NCBI RefSeq assembly: GCF_005870035.1
Contig: NZ_SWJG01000002.1
Span: 186,001 to 250,000, forward strand
DNA length: 64,000 bases
Direction of reading: 5' to 3'
DNA from: Spirosoma lacussanchae
Lineage (GTDB): Bacteria > Bacteroidota > Bacteroidia > Cytophagales > Spirosomataceae
In this document: positions 1 to 7,527 of the stretch, in pieces
Layout of the letters: every line of letters starts with the position of its first letter
Numbering within the stretch: the first letter of the stretch is position 1
Notes under the pieces: generated by a model
The model's database searches: none
What the model was told of the DNA's origin: nothing
What the model saw: only the letters and a program-made list of their open reading frames with translations
Made by a program: the position numbers and the translations under genes

Positions 1-517
1 ACTGGCTTCCGAACTGACGATCGATCAGAGCGTTAGCCATAATGGCGTATGCCTGACGGTCACGAGCGTGGCCGACGGCCGATACAGCGTTACGGCGGTC
101 GATGAAACGCTGCGCAAATCAAATCTGGGGGGGCTGGACGTGGGCAACCGCGTTAATCTGGAGCGGTGTATGCCCGCCAATGGCCGGTTCGACGGTCATA
201 TCGTACAGGGCCATGTCGATCAGACCGGCATTTGCACCAGCGTGCAGGACCTGAGCGGCAGCTGGCTGTATGATTTTCAGTACGATCCCGGCGTGGCCGA
301 CAACGTAACGGTCGAAAAAGGATCGATATGTATCAACGGAGTCAGTTTAACCGTTTTCAATTCGGAAGCCGACCGATTTCGGGTAACCATCATCCCATAC
401 ACCTACGAGCACACTACGTTCCGGGATCTGAAACCCGGTGATGTGGTTAATCTGGAGTTCGATATTGTGGGGAAGTACATTAAAAAAATGCTGACCGGTT
501 ACCGGCAGCCGGTCTGA
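1..517 (+). CDS. ribE: Riboflavin synthase, alpha chain (5'-truncated by window edge)
   Basis: Catalyses dismutation of two 6,7-dimethyl-8-ribityllumazine molecules to riboflavin, the last step of riboflavin synthesis, in the cytosol. The reading frame is open from base 2, so the start lies upstream; about 171 residues are visible against roughly 200 in the family. The visible part holds the end of the first lumazine-binding barrel (NGVCLTVTSV), the linker with NLGGLDVGNRVNLER, then the second barrel with GRFDGHIVQGHVD, a second copy of the strand motif (CINGVSLTV) and the C-terminal helix DIVGKYIKKM. The duplicated NGVxLTV strand is diagnostic. The GTG at 68 is internal and not the start. 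No other riboflavin genes are visible. Confidence 0.93.
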   Translation, partial: LASELTIDQSVSHNGVCLTVTSVADGRYSVTAVDETLRKSNLGGLDVGNRVNLERCMPANGRFDGHIVQGHVDQTGICTSVQDLSGSWLYDFQYDPGVADNVTVEKGSICINGVSLTVFNSEADRFRVTIIPYTYEHTTFRDLKPGDVVNLEFDIVGKYIKKMLTGYRQPV

Positions 518-525
518 GATTCTGT

Positions 526-533
526 TACTTTTG
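526..533 (+). promoter_or_regulatory. Possible Bacteroidetes -7 element upstream of the PASTA gene
   Basis: TACTTTTG fits the Bacteroidetes -7 consensus TAnnTTTG and lies about 50 bases before the PASTA ATG, just after the riboflavin synthase stop. No clear -33 TTTG is seen at the usual distance, so this is tentative. Confidence 0.35.
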
Positions 534-584
534 CAGGCAGGCCTGTAGCCGTATACCTCACCCGCTGACGCCCTACTTTTACAA

Positions 585-1361
585 ATGACAAAAATCAGCA
601 CCCGATCAGTAACCGACCTGCTGGTTCACGTTGGCATCATTCTGGCCCTGTTTGCTGCGCTTTTTCTGGGGTTCTTCTTTATTTATCTGCCCTTCACGAC
701 CAACCATGGTCAGACCATAACCGTACCCGACGTTACGCGGCTGAGTCTCGATGAAATGCAGAATATCCTGAACGACCGCGACCTGCGCTACGAAGTTAGT
801 GACTGTACCTTCGTGGCCGGAGCCCAGCCGCTGACCGTTATCCAGCAGTATCCGCGCGCCAACGCTAAAGTAAAGGAAGGCCGAAAGATCTACGTCACCA
901 TCACCAAACGGGTAGCGCCAATGGTACCCATGCCGAAACTGGTCGATATGATTGACCGGAGTGCGGTACTGATGCTGAAATCGATGGGTCTTGAAGAAGG
1001 GGAGAAAACGTACCGGCCCGATGTGGCAAAAAATGCGGTACTGCGGCAGCTCTATAACGGCAAGGAAATAGTACCCGGAACGCCCGTACCGAAAGGCGCG
1101 CGCATCGATCTGGAAATTGGCGATGGGCTGGGCAATACGATGTTCGCCATTCCCGACGTTGTAGGATTACCTCTCGACGAAGCCGAAGCGGCTATTGTTG
1201 GGTCAAACCTTAAAGTTGGCACGAAAATTTCCGTTGACGATCCCGAGAAGGAAGTTGGCACGGTAGTTCGGCAGCGACCCGAAGCCCGGTCGGGCGAACG
1301 AATCCGCGTTGGCGAAACAATGGACCTCTGGATTGTGGGGCCAATTGAGCCGGATCAATAA
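585..1361 (+). CDS. PASTA domain-containing membrane protein
   Basis: A 258-residue protein with one N-terminal membrane helix (about residues 14-37, very hydrophobic) followed by three PASTA repeats (about 44-108, 112-181 and 187-254). Repeats 1 and 3 open with the typical PDV sequence (VPDVTRLSLDEMQNIL; IPDVVGLPLDEAEAAI); repeat 2 is more diverged. Topology is N-in with the PASTA repeats in the periplasm. PASTA modules bind muropeptides or beta-lactam-like ligands in serine/threonine kinases and class A penicillin-binding proteins, but neither a kinase nor a transpeptidase domain is present, so this is a stand-alone wall-sensing or scaffold protein of unknown partner. It lies 68 bases after riboflavin synthase. 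Confidence 0.88.
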   Translation: MTKISTRSVTDLLVHVGIILALFAALFLGFFFIYLPFTTNHGQTITVPDVTRLSLDEMQNILNDRDLRYEVSDCTFVAGAQPLTVIQQYPRANAKVKEGRKIYVTITKRVAPMVPMPKLVDMIDRSAVLMLKSMGLEEGEKTYRPDVAKNAVLRQLYNGKEIVPGTPVPKGARIDLEIGDGLGNTMFAIPDVVGLPLDEAEAAIVGSNLKVGTKISVDDPEKEVGTVVRQRPEARSGERIRVGETMDLWIVGPIEPDQ

Positions 1362-1384
1362 ACCGTGTCCGGTATAGAGACTAC

Positions 1385-3226
1385 ATGGGAATTGCTTTAC
1401 CAGATCAGCCAAACTACGCGCCCGGCCGACGTTTACGGTGTATCGTTCTGCTGATAATCAGTAGCCTGATGGTCACGGTCACCTGGGCGCAGACCCCGCT
1501 GTCGCTGCCCTTTTTCGACGACTTTTCAACCAGCTCGGCCCAGGCTGGTCGTGACCGGCCCGCCCCCGCCCGATGGGAACCCGGGAGCGGGGTTTATATC
1601 AATAATACTATGGCAATAAACCACCCTACGGTAGGGGTGGCTACGTTCGATGGACTGCGGGCAAACAATCAGCAGTACGTACAGAACAACCAGCTGGCGC
1701 AGGGCTACACAGATACCCTGCAGTCGCGGCCCGTGACGCTGGCGGGTCTGTCGGCGGCCGACTCGGTTTACCTGAGTTTTTACTGGCAGATTCGGGGACT
1801 GGGCGAGTCGCCCGATCCCGGTGATTCGCTGACGCTTCAGTTTCTGGACCGGACCGGTGCCTGGCAAACCGTCTGGCGGGTCGAGGGCGGAGCGCCCAAC
1901 AATAACTTTCCGCAGGTGTTTGTCCCCGTTCGCGATACCCGTTACTTCCACGCGGGCTTTGCGTTTCGGTTCCGGTCCTACGGTCGGGCATCGGGGCCTT
2001 TCGATACCTGGAACGTTGATTATGTGTACCTGAACCGGGGCCGCACCCGCGCCGATCGGTTCGTGAAAGACGTGGCGATGCGGCAGGCGATCAGCCCGCT
2101 ACTGCGTCGGTACACGGCTATGCCGCTGGCGCAGTATGCCGTGAATCCAGCCGGCGAAGTGGCCGACTCGGTCACGACCGATATCAACAATCTGTTCAAT
2201 ACGTTTAATTTTACTACCCTCCGCTTCAGCATTCGCGACGAGCTGACGGGGCAGGTGCTGCAGAACGACCCCTCAACCGCTTCTGAATTGATTCAGGCGC
2301 TGAGTTCGCAGCGGAAGCGCGCTGTTCCCAGACTTGCTGGCGGATTTGGATCGGCTACACGGGCTTCCCTGCGTTATACCTTCGATCTGCTCACGACCGA
2401 TGACCAGAACCCGTCTATACCGGGGGTTAACCTGCGACGGAACGATACCCTATCGGCCGTGGCTACGCTCGACGATTATTATGCCTACGATGACGGAAGT
2501 TGGGAGTTTGCCCGGCAGATCGGCCCCCGCGAGCAGGTAGCCGTTCGGTTTATCCTGAACAAACCCGATGTGATTGCCGGTGTCCGGATGTGCCTGGTGC
2601 CGATCCGGATTAACCAGAGCGGTCAGCCTTTTACCATCAATATCTACAACAACCGTAATGGCCTTCCCGGCCAGGTAATCTACCGCAAGTCGTTTGCGAC
2701 CCAGTATCCCACAACCCGCAACGGATTCGTCACGTTTCCGTTCGATCGGGGTATATCGGTCACTGATACCTTTTATGTTGGTTATCAGCAAATTACGGCC
2801 AGTGATACCACCCAGCTCCGGATAGGGTTTGATAAAGGCAGTCTGTTCGGGAGTCAGATCTTTTACAACGGCGGAACCAGCTGGGCCCAGAATCAGCAAT
2901 CGTCGGCACTCGATGTACAGGGCGCCTTTATGATCCGGCCCGTTATGGGCGGTCGACCCGATACGGTGGTAACGGCCCTGCCCGAGCCCATACCAGCTTC
3001 ATCGCTGAGCGTATATCCCAACCCCACCACGGGCCTGATTCGCTGGGATCATACGCAGCTCAGGCGGCTCGAGATACTGAACCCGAGCGGTCGTTTGCTG
3101 GTTGTTGTTGAACCTAGCCGCGGTCAGCAAACGCTGGATATCGGCCACCTGACTGCCGGACTATACCTGATTCGCTTGTCGGACGGGCAGCGAACCGTAG
3201 TGCAGAAGCTGATTGTGCAACAGTAA
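1385..3226 (+). CDS. Secreted protein with type IX secretion C-terminal sorting domain
   Basis: A 613-residue exported protein. The N-terminus has a positively charged segment followed by a hydrophobic stretch ending TWAQ, read as a signal peptide (about 1-36). The last ~75 residues form a Por-type sorting domain: LSVYPNPTTGLIRW, then LEILNPSGRLL, GLYLIRLSDG and a basic ending VVQKLIVQQ, the usual T9SS CTD pattern for surface delivery. The body is beta-rich with repeated aromatic/Asp motifs and resembles large uncharacterised surface proteins of this phylum; no catalytic motif was recognised. It starts 23 bases after the PASTA gene and may share its transcript. Confidence 0.85.
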   Translation: MGIALPDQPNYAPGRRLRCIVLLIISSLMVTVTWAQTPLSLPFFDDFSTSSAQAGRDRPAPARWEPGSGVYINNTMAINHPTVGVATFDGLRANNQQYVQNNQLAQGYTDTLQSRPVTLAGLSAADSVYLSFYWQIRGLGESPDPGDSLTLQFLDRTGAWQTVWRVEGGAPNNNFPQVFVPVRDTRYFHAGFAFRFRSYGRASGPFDTWNVDYVYLNRGRTRADRFVKDVAMRQAISPLLRRYTAMPLAQYAVNPAGEVADSVTTDINNLFNTFNFTTLRFSIRDELTGQVLQNDPSTASELIQALSSQRKRAVPRLAGGFGSATRASLRYTFDLLTTDDQNPSIPGVNLRRNDTLSAVATLDDYYAYDDGSWEFARQIGPREQVAVRFILNKPDVIAGVRMCLVPIRINQSGQPFTINIYNNRNGLPGQVIYRKSFATQYPTTRNGFVTFPFDRGISVTDTFYVGYQQITASDTTQLRIGFDKGSLFGSQIFYNGGTSWAQNQQSSALDVQGAFMIRPVMGGRPDTVVTALPEPIPASSLSVYPNPTTGLIRWDHTQLRRLEILNPSGRLLVVVEPSRGQQTLDIGHLTAGLYLIRLSDGQRTVVQKLIVQQ

Positions 3227-3246
3227 GACCACTAACCAGTATACCC

Positions 3247-3540
3247 ATGGATATTACAGTACAGGAGCTGAAAGAACGGCTCGACAAAGGCGAAAAGCTG
3301 AATCTGTTCGATGTTCGGGAGCCGAACGAATACGAAGCCGATAATATTGGCGCTACCCTGATTCCGTTGGGTGAGTTGCCCTACCGGATCGATGAACTCG
3401 ACGGTTTGCAGGATGAAGAAGTGATTGTCCACTGCCGGTCTGGCGCGCGGAGTGCGCGAGCGCAGCAGTACCTAGAAGAAAACGGCTTTACCAACGTCCG
3501 CAACGTGACCGGAGGGATGCTCGCTTACCGGGCCCAGTAA
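3247..3540 (+). CDS. Single-domain rhodanese-like sulfurtransferase
   Basis: A 97-residue cytosolic protein made of one rhodanese domain. DVRE (residues 22-25) is the conserved N-terminal motif, and HCRSGARS carries the active-site cysteine at residue 63, so persulfide chemistry should be possible. The C-terminus GGMLAYRAQ fits the family ending. It starts 20 bases after the T9SS protein and converges with miaA, with only 8 bases between the stop codons. The exact sulfur acceptor cannot be told from the sequence. Confidence 0.92.
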   Translation: MDITVQELKERLDKGEKLNLFDVREPNEYEADNIGATLIPLGELPYRIDELDGLQDEEVIVHCRSGARSARAQQYLEENGFTNVRNVTGGMLAYRAQ

Positions 3541-3548
3541 AGAGCCGG

Positions 3549-4472
3549 TTATTGGAGTTCGTTGAGCCTGTCAAGAATAATAGCCAGCGCGTCGGTTGGT
3601 GACTCGCTGGCTACGGAAACCTGCTGGTAGTTCCCCTGGTTCCTGAACCAGGTGAGTTGCCGCTTGGCGTACCGCCGGGAGTTGCGTTTCAGCAGGCGCA
3701 CCATCTCATCGTAATCGTAGGTGCCATCCAGATACGGGAAAACCTCTTGGTACCCAACGGTATGCAGGGCGGGCAGATCGCGATAGGGCAGCAGCGACTG
3801 CACCTCGTCGAGCAGGCCGTTAGCGAGCATAGCATCCATGCGATCGTCGATCCGGGCATACAATTCATCGCGCGGACGGTCGAGTGCAACCAGAACCGTA
3901 CGAAACGGGCGATCGGCTACCTGCTGACGCCGAAACGACGAATACGGTTGCCCGGTTGCCAGGCATACCTCCAGCGCCCGCGTTACCCGTACCGGATTTT
4001 GCAGGTCGGCCGTTTGGGCATACAGCGGGTCGAGGTCCCGGAGTTGGGTCTGCAGCGCGGCCAGTCCTTCGGTTTGCAGGCGGGTGAACAACTGTTGCCT
4101 CAGGGCCGGATCGACCGTAGGCATATCGTCAAGCCCGAAGCAGACGGCGTTGATGTACAGACCCGTTCCGCCCGTTAAAATAACCACGTCCTTTTTCTGA
4201 AAAAGAGTAGCCAGCACAGCCAGGCATTCGCGTTCGTAACGACCCGCGTTGACAGGATCGGTAACGGAGTGAGAGCTGATGAAGTGATGAGGAACATCCT
4301 GCTGTTCGGCCGACGTTGGTTTGGCCGTGCCGATGCTTAGTTCCCGATACAGCTGCCGCGAGTCGGCAGACACCACATCGGTAGCGAGCGCTTTGGCCAG
4401 CTGTACGCAAAGAGCCGTTTTACCAACCGCGGTGGGGCCTGCAATGACAAGTACTGTTTTTTGGGTAGCCAT
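3549..4472 (-). CDS. miaA: tRNA dimethylallyltransferase
   Basis: Transfers a dimethylallyl group to N6 of A37 in tRNAs that read UNN codons, the first step of (methylthio)isopentenyladenosine formation. The 307-residue product carries the P-loop GPTAVGKT (residues 12-19), the DSRQLYRELSIGTAKPT substrate-binding segment, and the family motif GGTGLYINAV. The start is placed at the ATG at 4472 because MATQKTVLVIAGPT puts the P-loop at the usual distance from the N-terminus; an in-frame extension to 4529 adds 19 residues that do not look like the family. Confidence 0.96.
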   Translation of the reverse strand: MATQKTVLVIAGPTAVGKTALCVQLAKALATDVVSADSRQLYRELSIGTAKPTSAEQQDVPHHFISSHSVTDPVNAGRYERECLAVLATLFQKKDVVILTGGTGLYINAVCFGLDDMPTVDPALRQQLFTRLQTEGLAALQTQLRDLDPLYAQTADLQNPVRVTRALEVCLATGQPYSSFRRQQVADRPFRTVLVALDRPRDELYARIDDRMDAMLANGLLDEVQSLLPYRDLPALHTVGYQEVFPYLDGTYDYDEMVRLLKRNSRRYAKRQLTWFRNQGNYQQVSVASESPTDALAIILDRLNELQ

Positions 4473-4855
4473 CTGACTGGCAAAAATACACCGCTGTGCC
4501 ACGCTATGGCCATCGAGCCCGAATCTCATAAAAAAAATGATGCAGATGGATGTATGTAATTATAAAATTACTAATTTTATAGAGTTTGTAGAGTATTGAT
4601 AAACAGCACTGGTTGACCAGAATACATCAGACGTATAGATAGGAGCGAGTAGGGCATTCCGAACGCTGTAGGTAGCAGAAATAAAAAATACGTTCGTAAT
4701 CATTGTGTTATCTCGCCGAATAAAAAGCTTAAAAATCTTAACCTATAGAGTGTTTGTGTAATTCTTCTCAAACAAATATATATCTTTGCTCATATGGACG
4801 CAATTCCCTTTTAATCAGTACGTTACGAACTATTAGGTTAGTACAAGCAGTCATT
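4473..4855. other. AT-rich intergenic region between miaA and the HxlR-like gene
   Basis: 383 bases without a supported gene, visibly richer in A and T than both flanks. It must hold the miaA promoter (minus strand) and that of the HxlR-like gene. It contains an 8-bp inverted repeat (4562-4569 ATAAAATT with 4573-4580) that could be an operator, and a good -7 element at 4781-4788. Confidence 0.6.
4781..4788 (+). promoter_or_regulatory. Probable Bacteroidetes -7 promoter element
   Basis: TATCTTTG is an exact match to TAnnTTTG and lies 68 bases before the ATG of the HxlR-like gene. A TTTG at 4753-4756 could be the -33 element, but its spacing (24 bases) is a little long. Confidence 0.5.
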
Positions 4856-5193
4856 ATGGACGACCAAAACCTCAAGCAGACTTTAACTCCCTCTACTCAA
4901 TCAGCTTTAAAGAAAACACTGGATATCATTTGTGGGAAATGGCGACTCTTCATCATTTTCAACTAGGCACGGAGACTCGGCGATACGGCGAACTCCGGCG
5001 AATGATTCCTGACATTAGTGAAAAAGTTTTAATTCAGGAACTGAAAGCATTGATTGAACTTGGTGTTTTAGAGAAGAAATCATTTAATGAAGTACCACCT
5101 CGCGTTGAGTACAACCTGACCGCCAGAGGGTTGAAAGTGCTTCCCACCCTTTATCAGTTAACCAGCGTAGGCGAGGTGTTCCTGGAGCCGTAG
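4856..5193 (+). pseudogene. HxlR-family winged-helix regulator, split by a frameshift
   Basis: Two overlapping frames together make one HxlR protein. The first (ATG at 4856) reads through STQSALKKTLDIICGKWRLF and stops at 4966. The second continues with FQLGTETRRYGELRRM, then IPDISEKVLIQELKAL and VPPRVEYNLTARG, the winged-helix core and wing of the family. Inserting one T in the run at 4956-4959 restores an uninterrupted protein of about 112 residues (IIFQLG at the joint), the normal family length. No slippery heptamer for programmed -1 shifting is seen. It is therefore either a recent pseudogene or a homopolymer sequencing error. The cysteine usually found near the N-terminus of redox-sensing members is not in its normal place. 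No oxidoreductase target is adjacent. Confidence 0.8.
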
Positions 5194-5254
5194 GCAATCA
5201 ACTAAATTGTGCTTCGATTCGTTATTGCTAGGAAACTACAAGCGAACGAAGTTG

Positions 5255-5866
5255 ATGAGCGGTAAACTATGGGGACTTATTGGCGGTATTGTTAGCATGG
5301 CCTGTTGGGCTCTGCTGTCAGCTTCCGGTAAGTCTTCGCTCGCTTTGGGAACGGGCCGGCCACCACTTCAGCCCGAACCAAGAAATTCGTTCAGCCAGTC
5401 ACTTCGATTCAACGTGTACACGTTCACGGTCGATGCACCCGATAGTGGGGCTGTACGCGAGGTTGCTATCAAGGCATTCCGCGGGCAGTTATTGCTGACA
5501 AACTTTCGGATACGCATAGACGGCGCCATTACGGGGGCCGAGGTAGCTGACCTGGACAATAATCGCTTTCCTGAACTGTATATTTATAGCAGTAGTAACG
5601 GGAGCGGCTCGTTTGGCCGGGTGTATGGCTGGCAGTTCTTACCCGAGCGTAAAGCAGACGTGACACTCGTAAACTGGCGTCTGCCCGTAGCCGATGGGTA
5701 TATGGGTCACGACAGTTTATGGATTGAGCGGGGCATACTATGCCGTAAATACCCGGTTTATCAGTTTGGCGACGCCAACGCTGAGCCAACCGGGGGTATT
5801 CGTATGCTCCGGTACCGGCTTCGTCCCGTTGGGCAGGGCTTTGCCCTTGTCGAAGAGCGTCAGTAA
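5255..5866 (+). CDS. Exported protein of unknown function, weakly PliI-like
   Basis: A 203-residue protein with an N-terminal signal-type segment (SGKLWGLIGGIVSMACWALL). The ATG at 5255 is chosen over a TTG at 5207 because it puts the hydrophobic core at the right distance. The middle part has VADLDNNRFPELYIY followed by SSSNGSGSFG, which resembles the Asp-rich strand and Ser-Gly loop of PliI-type periplasmic inhibitors of I-type lysozyme, where that loop plugs the lysozyme active site. This is a recollected similarity and was not searched; other FG-GAP/VCBS-like proteins share the ADLDxxxxPE motif. It sits 61 bases after the broken HxlR gene and ends at a bidirectional hairpin. Confidence 0.6.
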   Translation: MSGKLWGLIGGIVSMACWALLSASGKSSLALGTGRPPLQPEPRNSFSQSLRFNVYTFTVDAPDSGAVREVAIKAFRGQLLLTNFRIRIDGAITGAEVADLDNNRFPELYIYSSSNGSGSFGRVYGWQFLPERKADVTLVNWRLPVADGYMGHDSLWIERGILCRKYPVYQFGDANAEPTGGIRMLRYRLRPVGQGFALVEERQ

Positions 5867-5867
5867 G

Positions 5868-5903
5868 TCAGGCCTGTCCACACCGCGTGGGCAGGCCTGA
5901 TTT
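5868..5903. terminator. Bidirectional terminator hairpin
   Basis: Arms 5868-5881 and 5887-5900 pair over 14 positions with one G-U type mismatch and a 5-base loop, followed by TTT on the plus strand. It sits between two convergent genes, stop at 5866 and stop at 5906. Confidence 0.75.
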
Positions 5904-5905
5904 GG

Positions 5906-6682
5906 TTAGAATAGCCGCAAACCCAGGCTCAGCGTTGCTATACCCAGGTATCCTTTGATATTCTTGTCTTTATACACACCGCCAACTGGCAGGGCATAGC
6001 GCGCGTCCAGGTCGAGCCGATTGAGAAACGTATATCCTACGCCGACCTCTGCCGCATAGGTAAACGATTTCACCTCCAGCGCGCGCTCCGACGGGTTTTG
6101 CGGATTCGGATTCTTCAGGTCAGAAGTTGTTTCCGGAGCGTTGAACGTCAAGCCCGCTATAGTGGCAGTTGTGTTGCGCTTGGCTTCGGCTTTGCGGGTA
6201 AACAACAGGTTGGGGCCTACAAACGCCCGTACTTTTCCGTCGCTCCATCGTTTCCCAAACAGGATCGGTATGTTGAACGACTCCAGCGTCGACGTGGAGG
6301 TTATGTTGACCGTAGCGGGGGTCTGAGCCGGTACCGCCGGCGGCAGTGAAAGCCCCGATAAGACAGCGGCCAGCCCGGCCGGAATTGTCAGGTTTGCTTT
6401 CTGCTTCAGTATAAACTGGTTGTAGTCGACCTCAACCTGAACGTAAAACCGGTCAAAATTCTGACGACCCCAAATCCCGAACGAATAACCGGTACCAATT
6501 CCGTTGCTTTTGTTGTCGAGCTGCGGGATAGCTACGTTGGCCGACAGGGGAATGGAAGGTATGGTCGTGTACCCATGCGTAAAGGTGGGGCCACCTTTTA
6601 TCCCGCCTTCCAGTTTTTGCTGGCCCATAGCCAGGGTTGAGCCGATTAATAAAACCAGGGCAGTTAATTGAACTTGCTTCAT
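5906..6682 (-). CDS. Outer-membrane beta-barrel protein (PorT/OmpW-like fold)
   Basis: A 258-residue protein with a clear signal peptide (MKQVQLTALVLLIGSTLAMGQQ). The mature part alternates polar and hydrophobic residues and shows typical barrel strands: GIWGRQNFDRFYVQVEVDY, FNIPILFGKRW, VRAFVGPNLLF, AEVGVGYTFLNRLDLDARY and a last strand ending in Phe (LSLGLRLF). These features match the small outer-membrane beta-barrel family abundant in Bacteroidetes. Substrate or partner is unknown. It is transcribed divergently from the Kbp-like gene across 228 bases. Confidence 0.82.
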   Translation of the reverse strand: MKQVQLTALVLLIGSTLAMGQQKLEGGIKGGPTFTHGYTTIPSIPLSANVAIPQLDNKSNGIGTGYSFGIWGRQNFDRFYVQVEVDYNQFILKQKANLTIPAGLAAVLSGLSLPPAVPAQTPATVNITSTSTLESFNIPILFGKRWSDGKVRAFVGPNLLFTRKAEAKRNTTATIAGLTFNAPETTSDLKNPNPQNPSERALEVKSFTYAAEVGVGYTFLNRLDLDARYALPVGGVYKDKNIKGYLGIATLSLGLRLF

Positions 6683-6835
6683 TGTGCGTTTACAAAAATG
6701 GGTGCTCTAATAGATGATAATATATTGGGTATAAAACGATGATAAAACCCGATTATGCGCCTGAAGTTTGCCTATAAGGTATAAATACTAGTATTATTTC
6801 GGGGGTACAAACTGAAACAAACATAAAACCAGCGG

Positions 6836-6901
6836 GTTGTTTGAATGATAAAGGTTCACTTACTTGCCAGCCGTTAAGTGTACATGTTTCATTCAAACAA
6901 C
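6836..6901. repeat. 13-bp perfect inverted repeat upstream of the BON-LysM gene
   Basis: GTTGTTTGAATGA at 6836-6848 is repeated exactly in inverse at 6889-6901, separated by 40 bases. The right arm ends 9 bases before the ATG at 6911, so a transcript that includes both arms could fold next to the start codon. As DNA it could also be a spaced operator. Confidence 0.7.
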
Positions 6902-6910
6902 TATTAACTC

Positions 6911-7384
6911 ATGGGTCTCTTATCATTTTTCAAGGGGGTTGGGGAAAAGATTTTTAACAAGGAGCAGGTAGCTGCCCCGGCCGATCCGGCACAGGCCGAA
7001 AAGGTTGAGCCACTACGGGCGCAGGCCCTGCTCGACCATGTCAAACAGCTGGGACTGGCTTATAACGCCCTTACCGTGAAGACCAAAGGCGATACGGTTA
7101 TCCTGAGCGGTTCGGTGAAGTCGCAGGAGGACGCGGAGAAAATTGCGCTGGCCGTCGGTAACGTAGAAGGCGTATCGGCCGTTGACAACCAGCTGGACGT
7201 TGTCGAGCCAACACCGGCCGGTAAGTTCTACACGGTAAAATCGGGCGACAGTCTGTCTAAAATCGCTAAGGAAGTTTACGGCGATGCTACGAAATATGGA
7301 ATCATCTTCGAGGCTAACAAGCCTATGCTGAAAGATCCTGACCTGATCTATCCGGACCAGGTGCTGCGGATTCCGCAACTGTAG
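6911..7384 (+). CDS. kbp: BON and LysM domain protein, Kbp (YgaU) homologue
   Basis: A 157-residue protein with the same layout and near-identical ends to E. coli Kbp/YgaU, a potassium-binding protein: the N-terminus MGLLSFFKGVGEKIF, a BON domain (about residues 38-100, with the Gly-rich GSVKSQEDAEK and AVGNVEGVSAVDNQL) and a LysM domain (about 105-156, FYTVKSGDSLSKIAKEVYG then IFEANKPMLKDPDLIYP and LRIPQL). There is no signal peptide, as in Kbp. In E. coli the protein binds K+ and changes conformation; whether that holds here is inference from homology. It lies upstream of a DUF937 gene, another domain often seen with envelope stress genes. Confidence 0.88.
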   Translation: MGLLSFFKGVGEKIFNKEQVAAPADPAQAEKVEPLRAQALLDHVKQLGLAYNALTVKTKGDTVILSGSVKSQEDAEKIALAVGNVEGVSAVDNQLDVVEPTPAGKFYTVKSGDSLSKIAKEVYGDATKYGIIFEANKPMLKDPDLIYPDQVLRIPQL

Positions 7385-7404
7385 GCCTGATAGAGGCAAA
7401 AGTC

Positions 7405-7470
7405 CAACGTTTCGGTGGGCGTGTAGGGTTGGTCGGCTGGCTGTGACCGTACACGCCTGCCGAAACGTTG
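7405..7470. repeat. Long imperfect hairpin with 21-base arms
   Basis: Arms 7405-7425 and 7450-7470 match at 19 of 21 positions when one is inverted, with a 24-base loop. It begins 20 bases after the stop of the BON-LysM gene. No T tract follows on either strand, so it is not a standard intrinsic terminator; it may still end transcription or protect the 3' end of the mRNA. Confidence 0.7.
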
Positions 7471-7527
7471 TCATAAACATTACCCCCAACGGGCCGGTTT
7501 AACCGTTGTCAACCAACGTTATGAAAC

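Noticed and set aside
4952-4970. Programmed -1 frameshifting to read the HxlR-like gene
   Set aside because: No X-XXY-YYZ slippery heptamer is present at the junction; a lost base in the T run explains it more simply.
7405-7470. Long hairpin as a standard intrinsic terminator
   Set aside because: No T tract follows either arm, and the loop is 24 bases long, so it is listed as a repeat instead.
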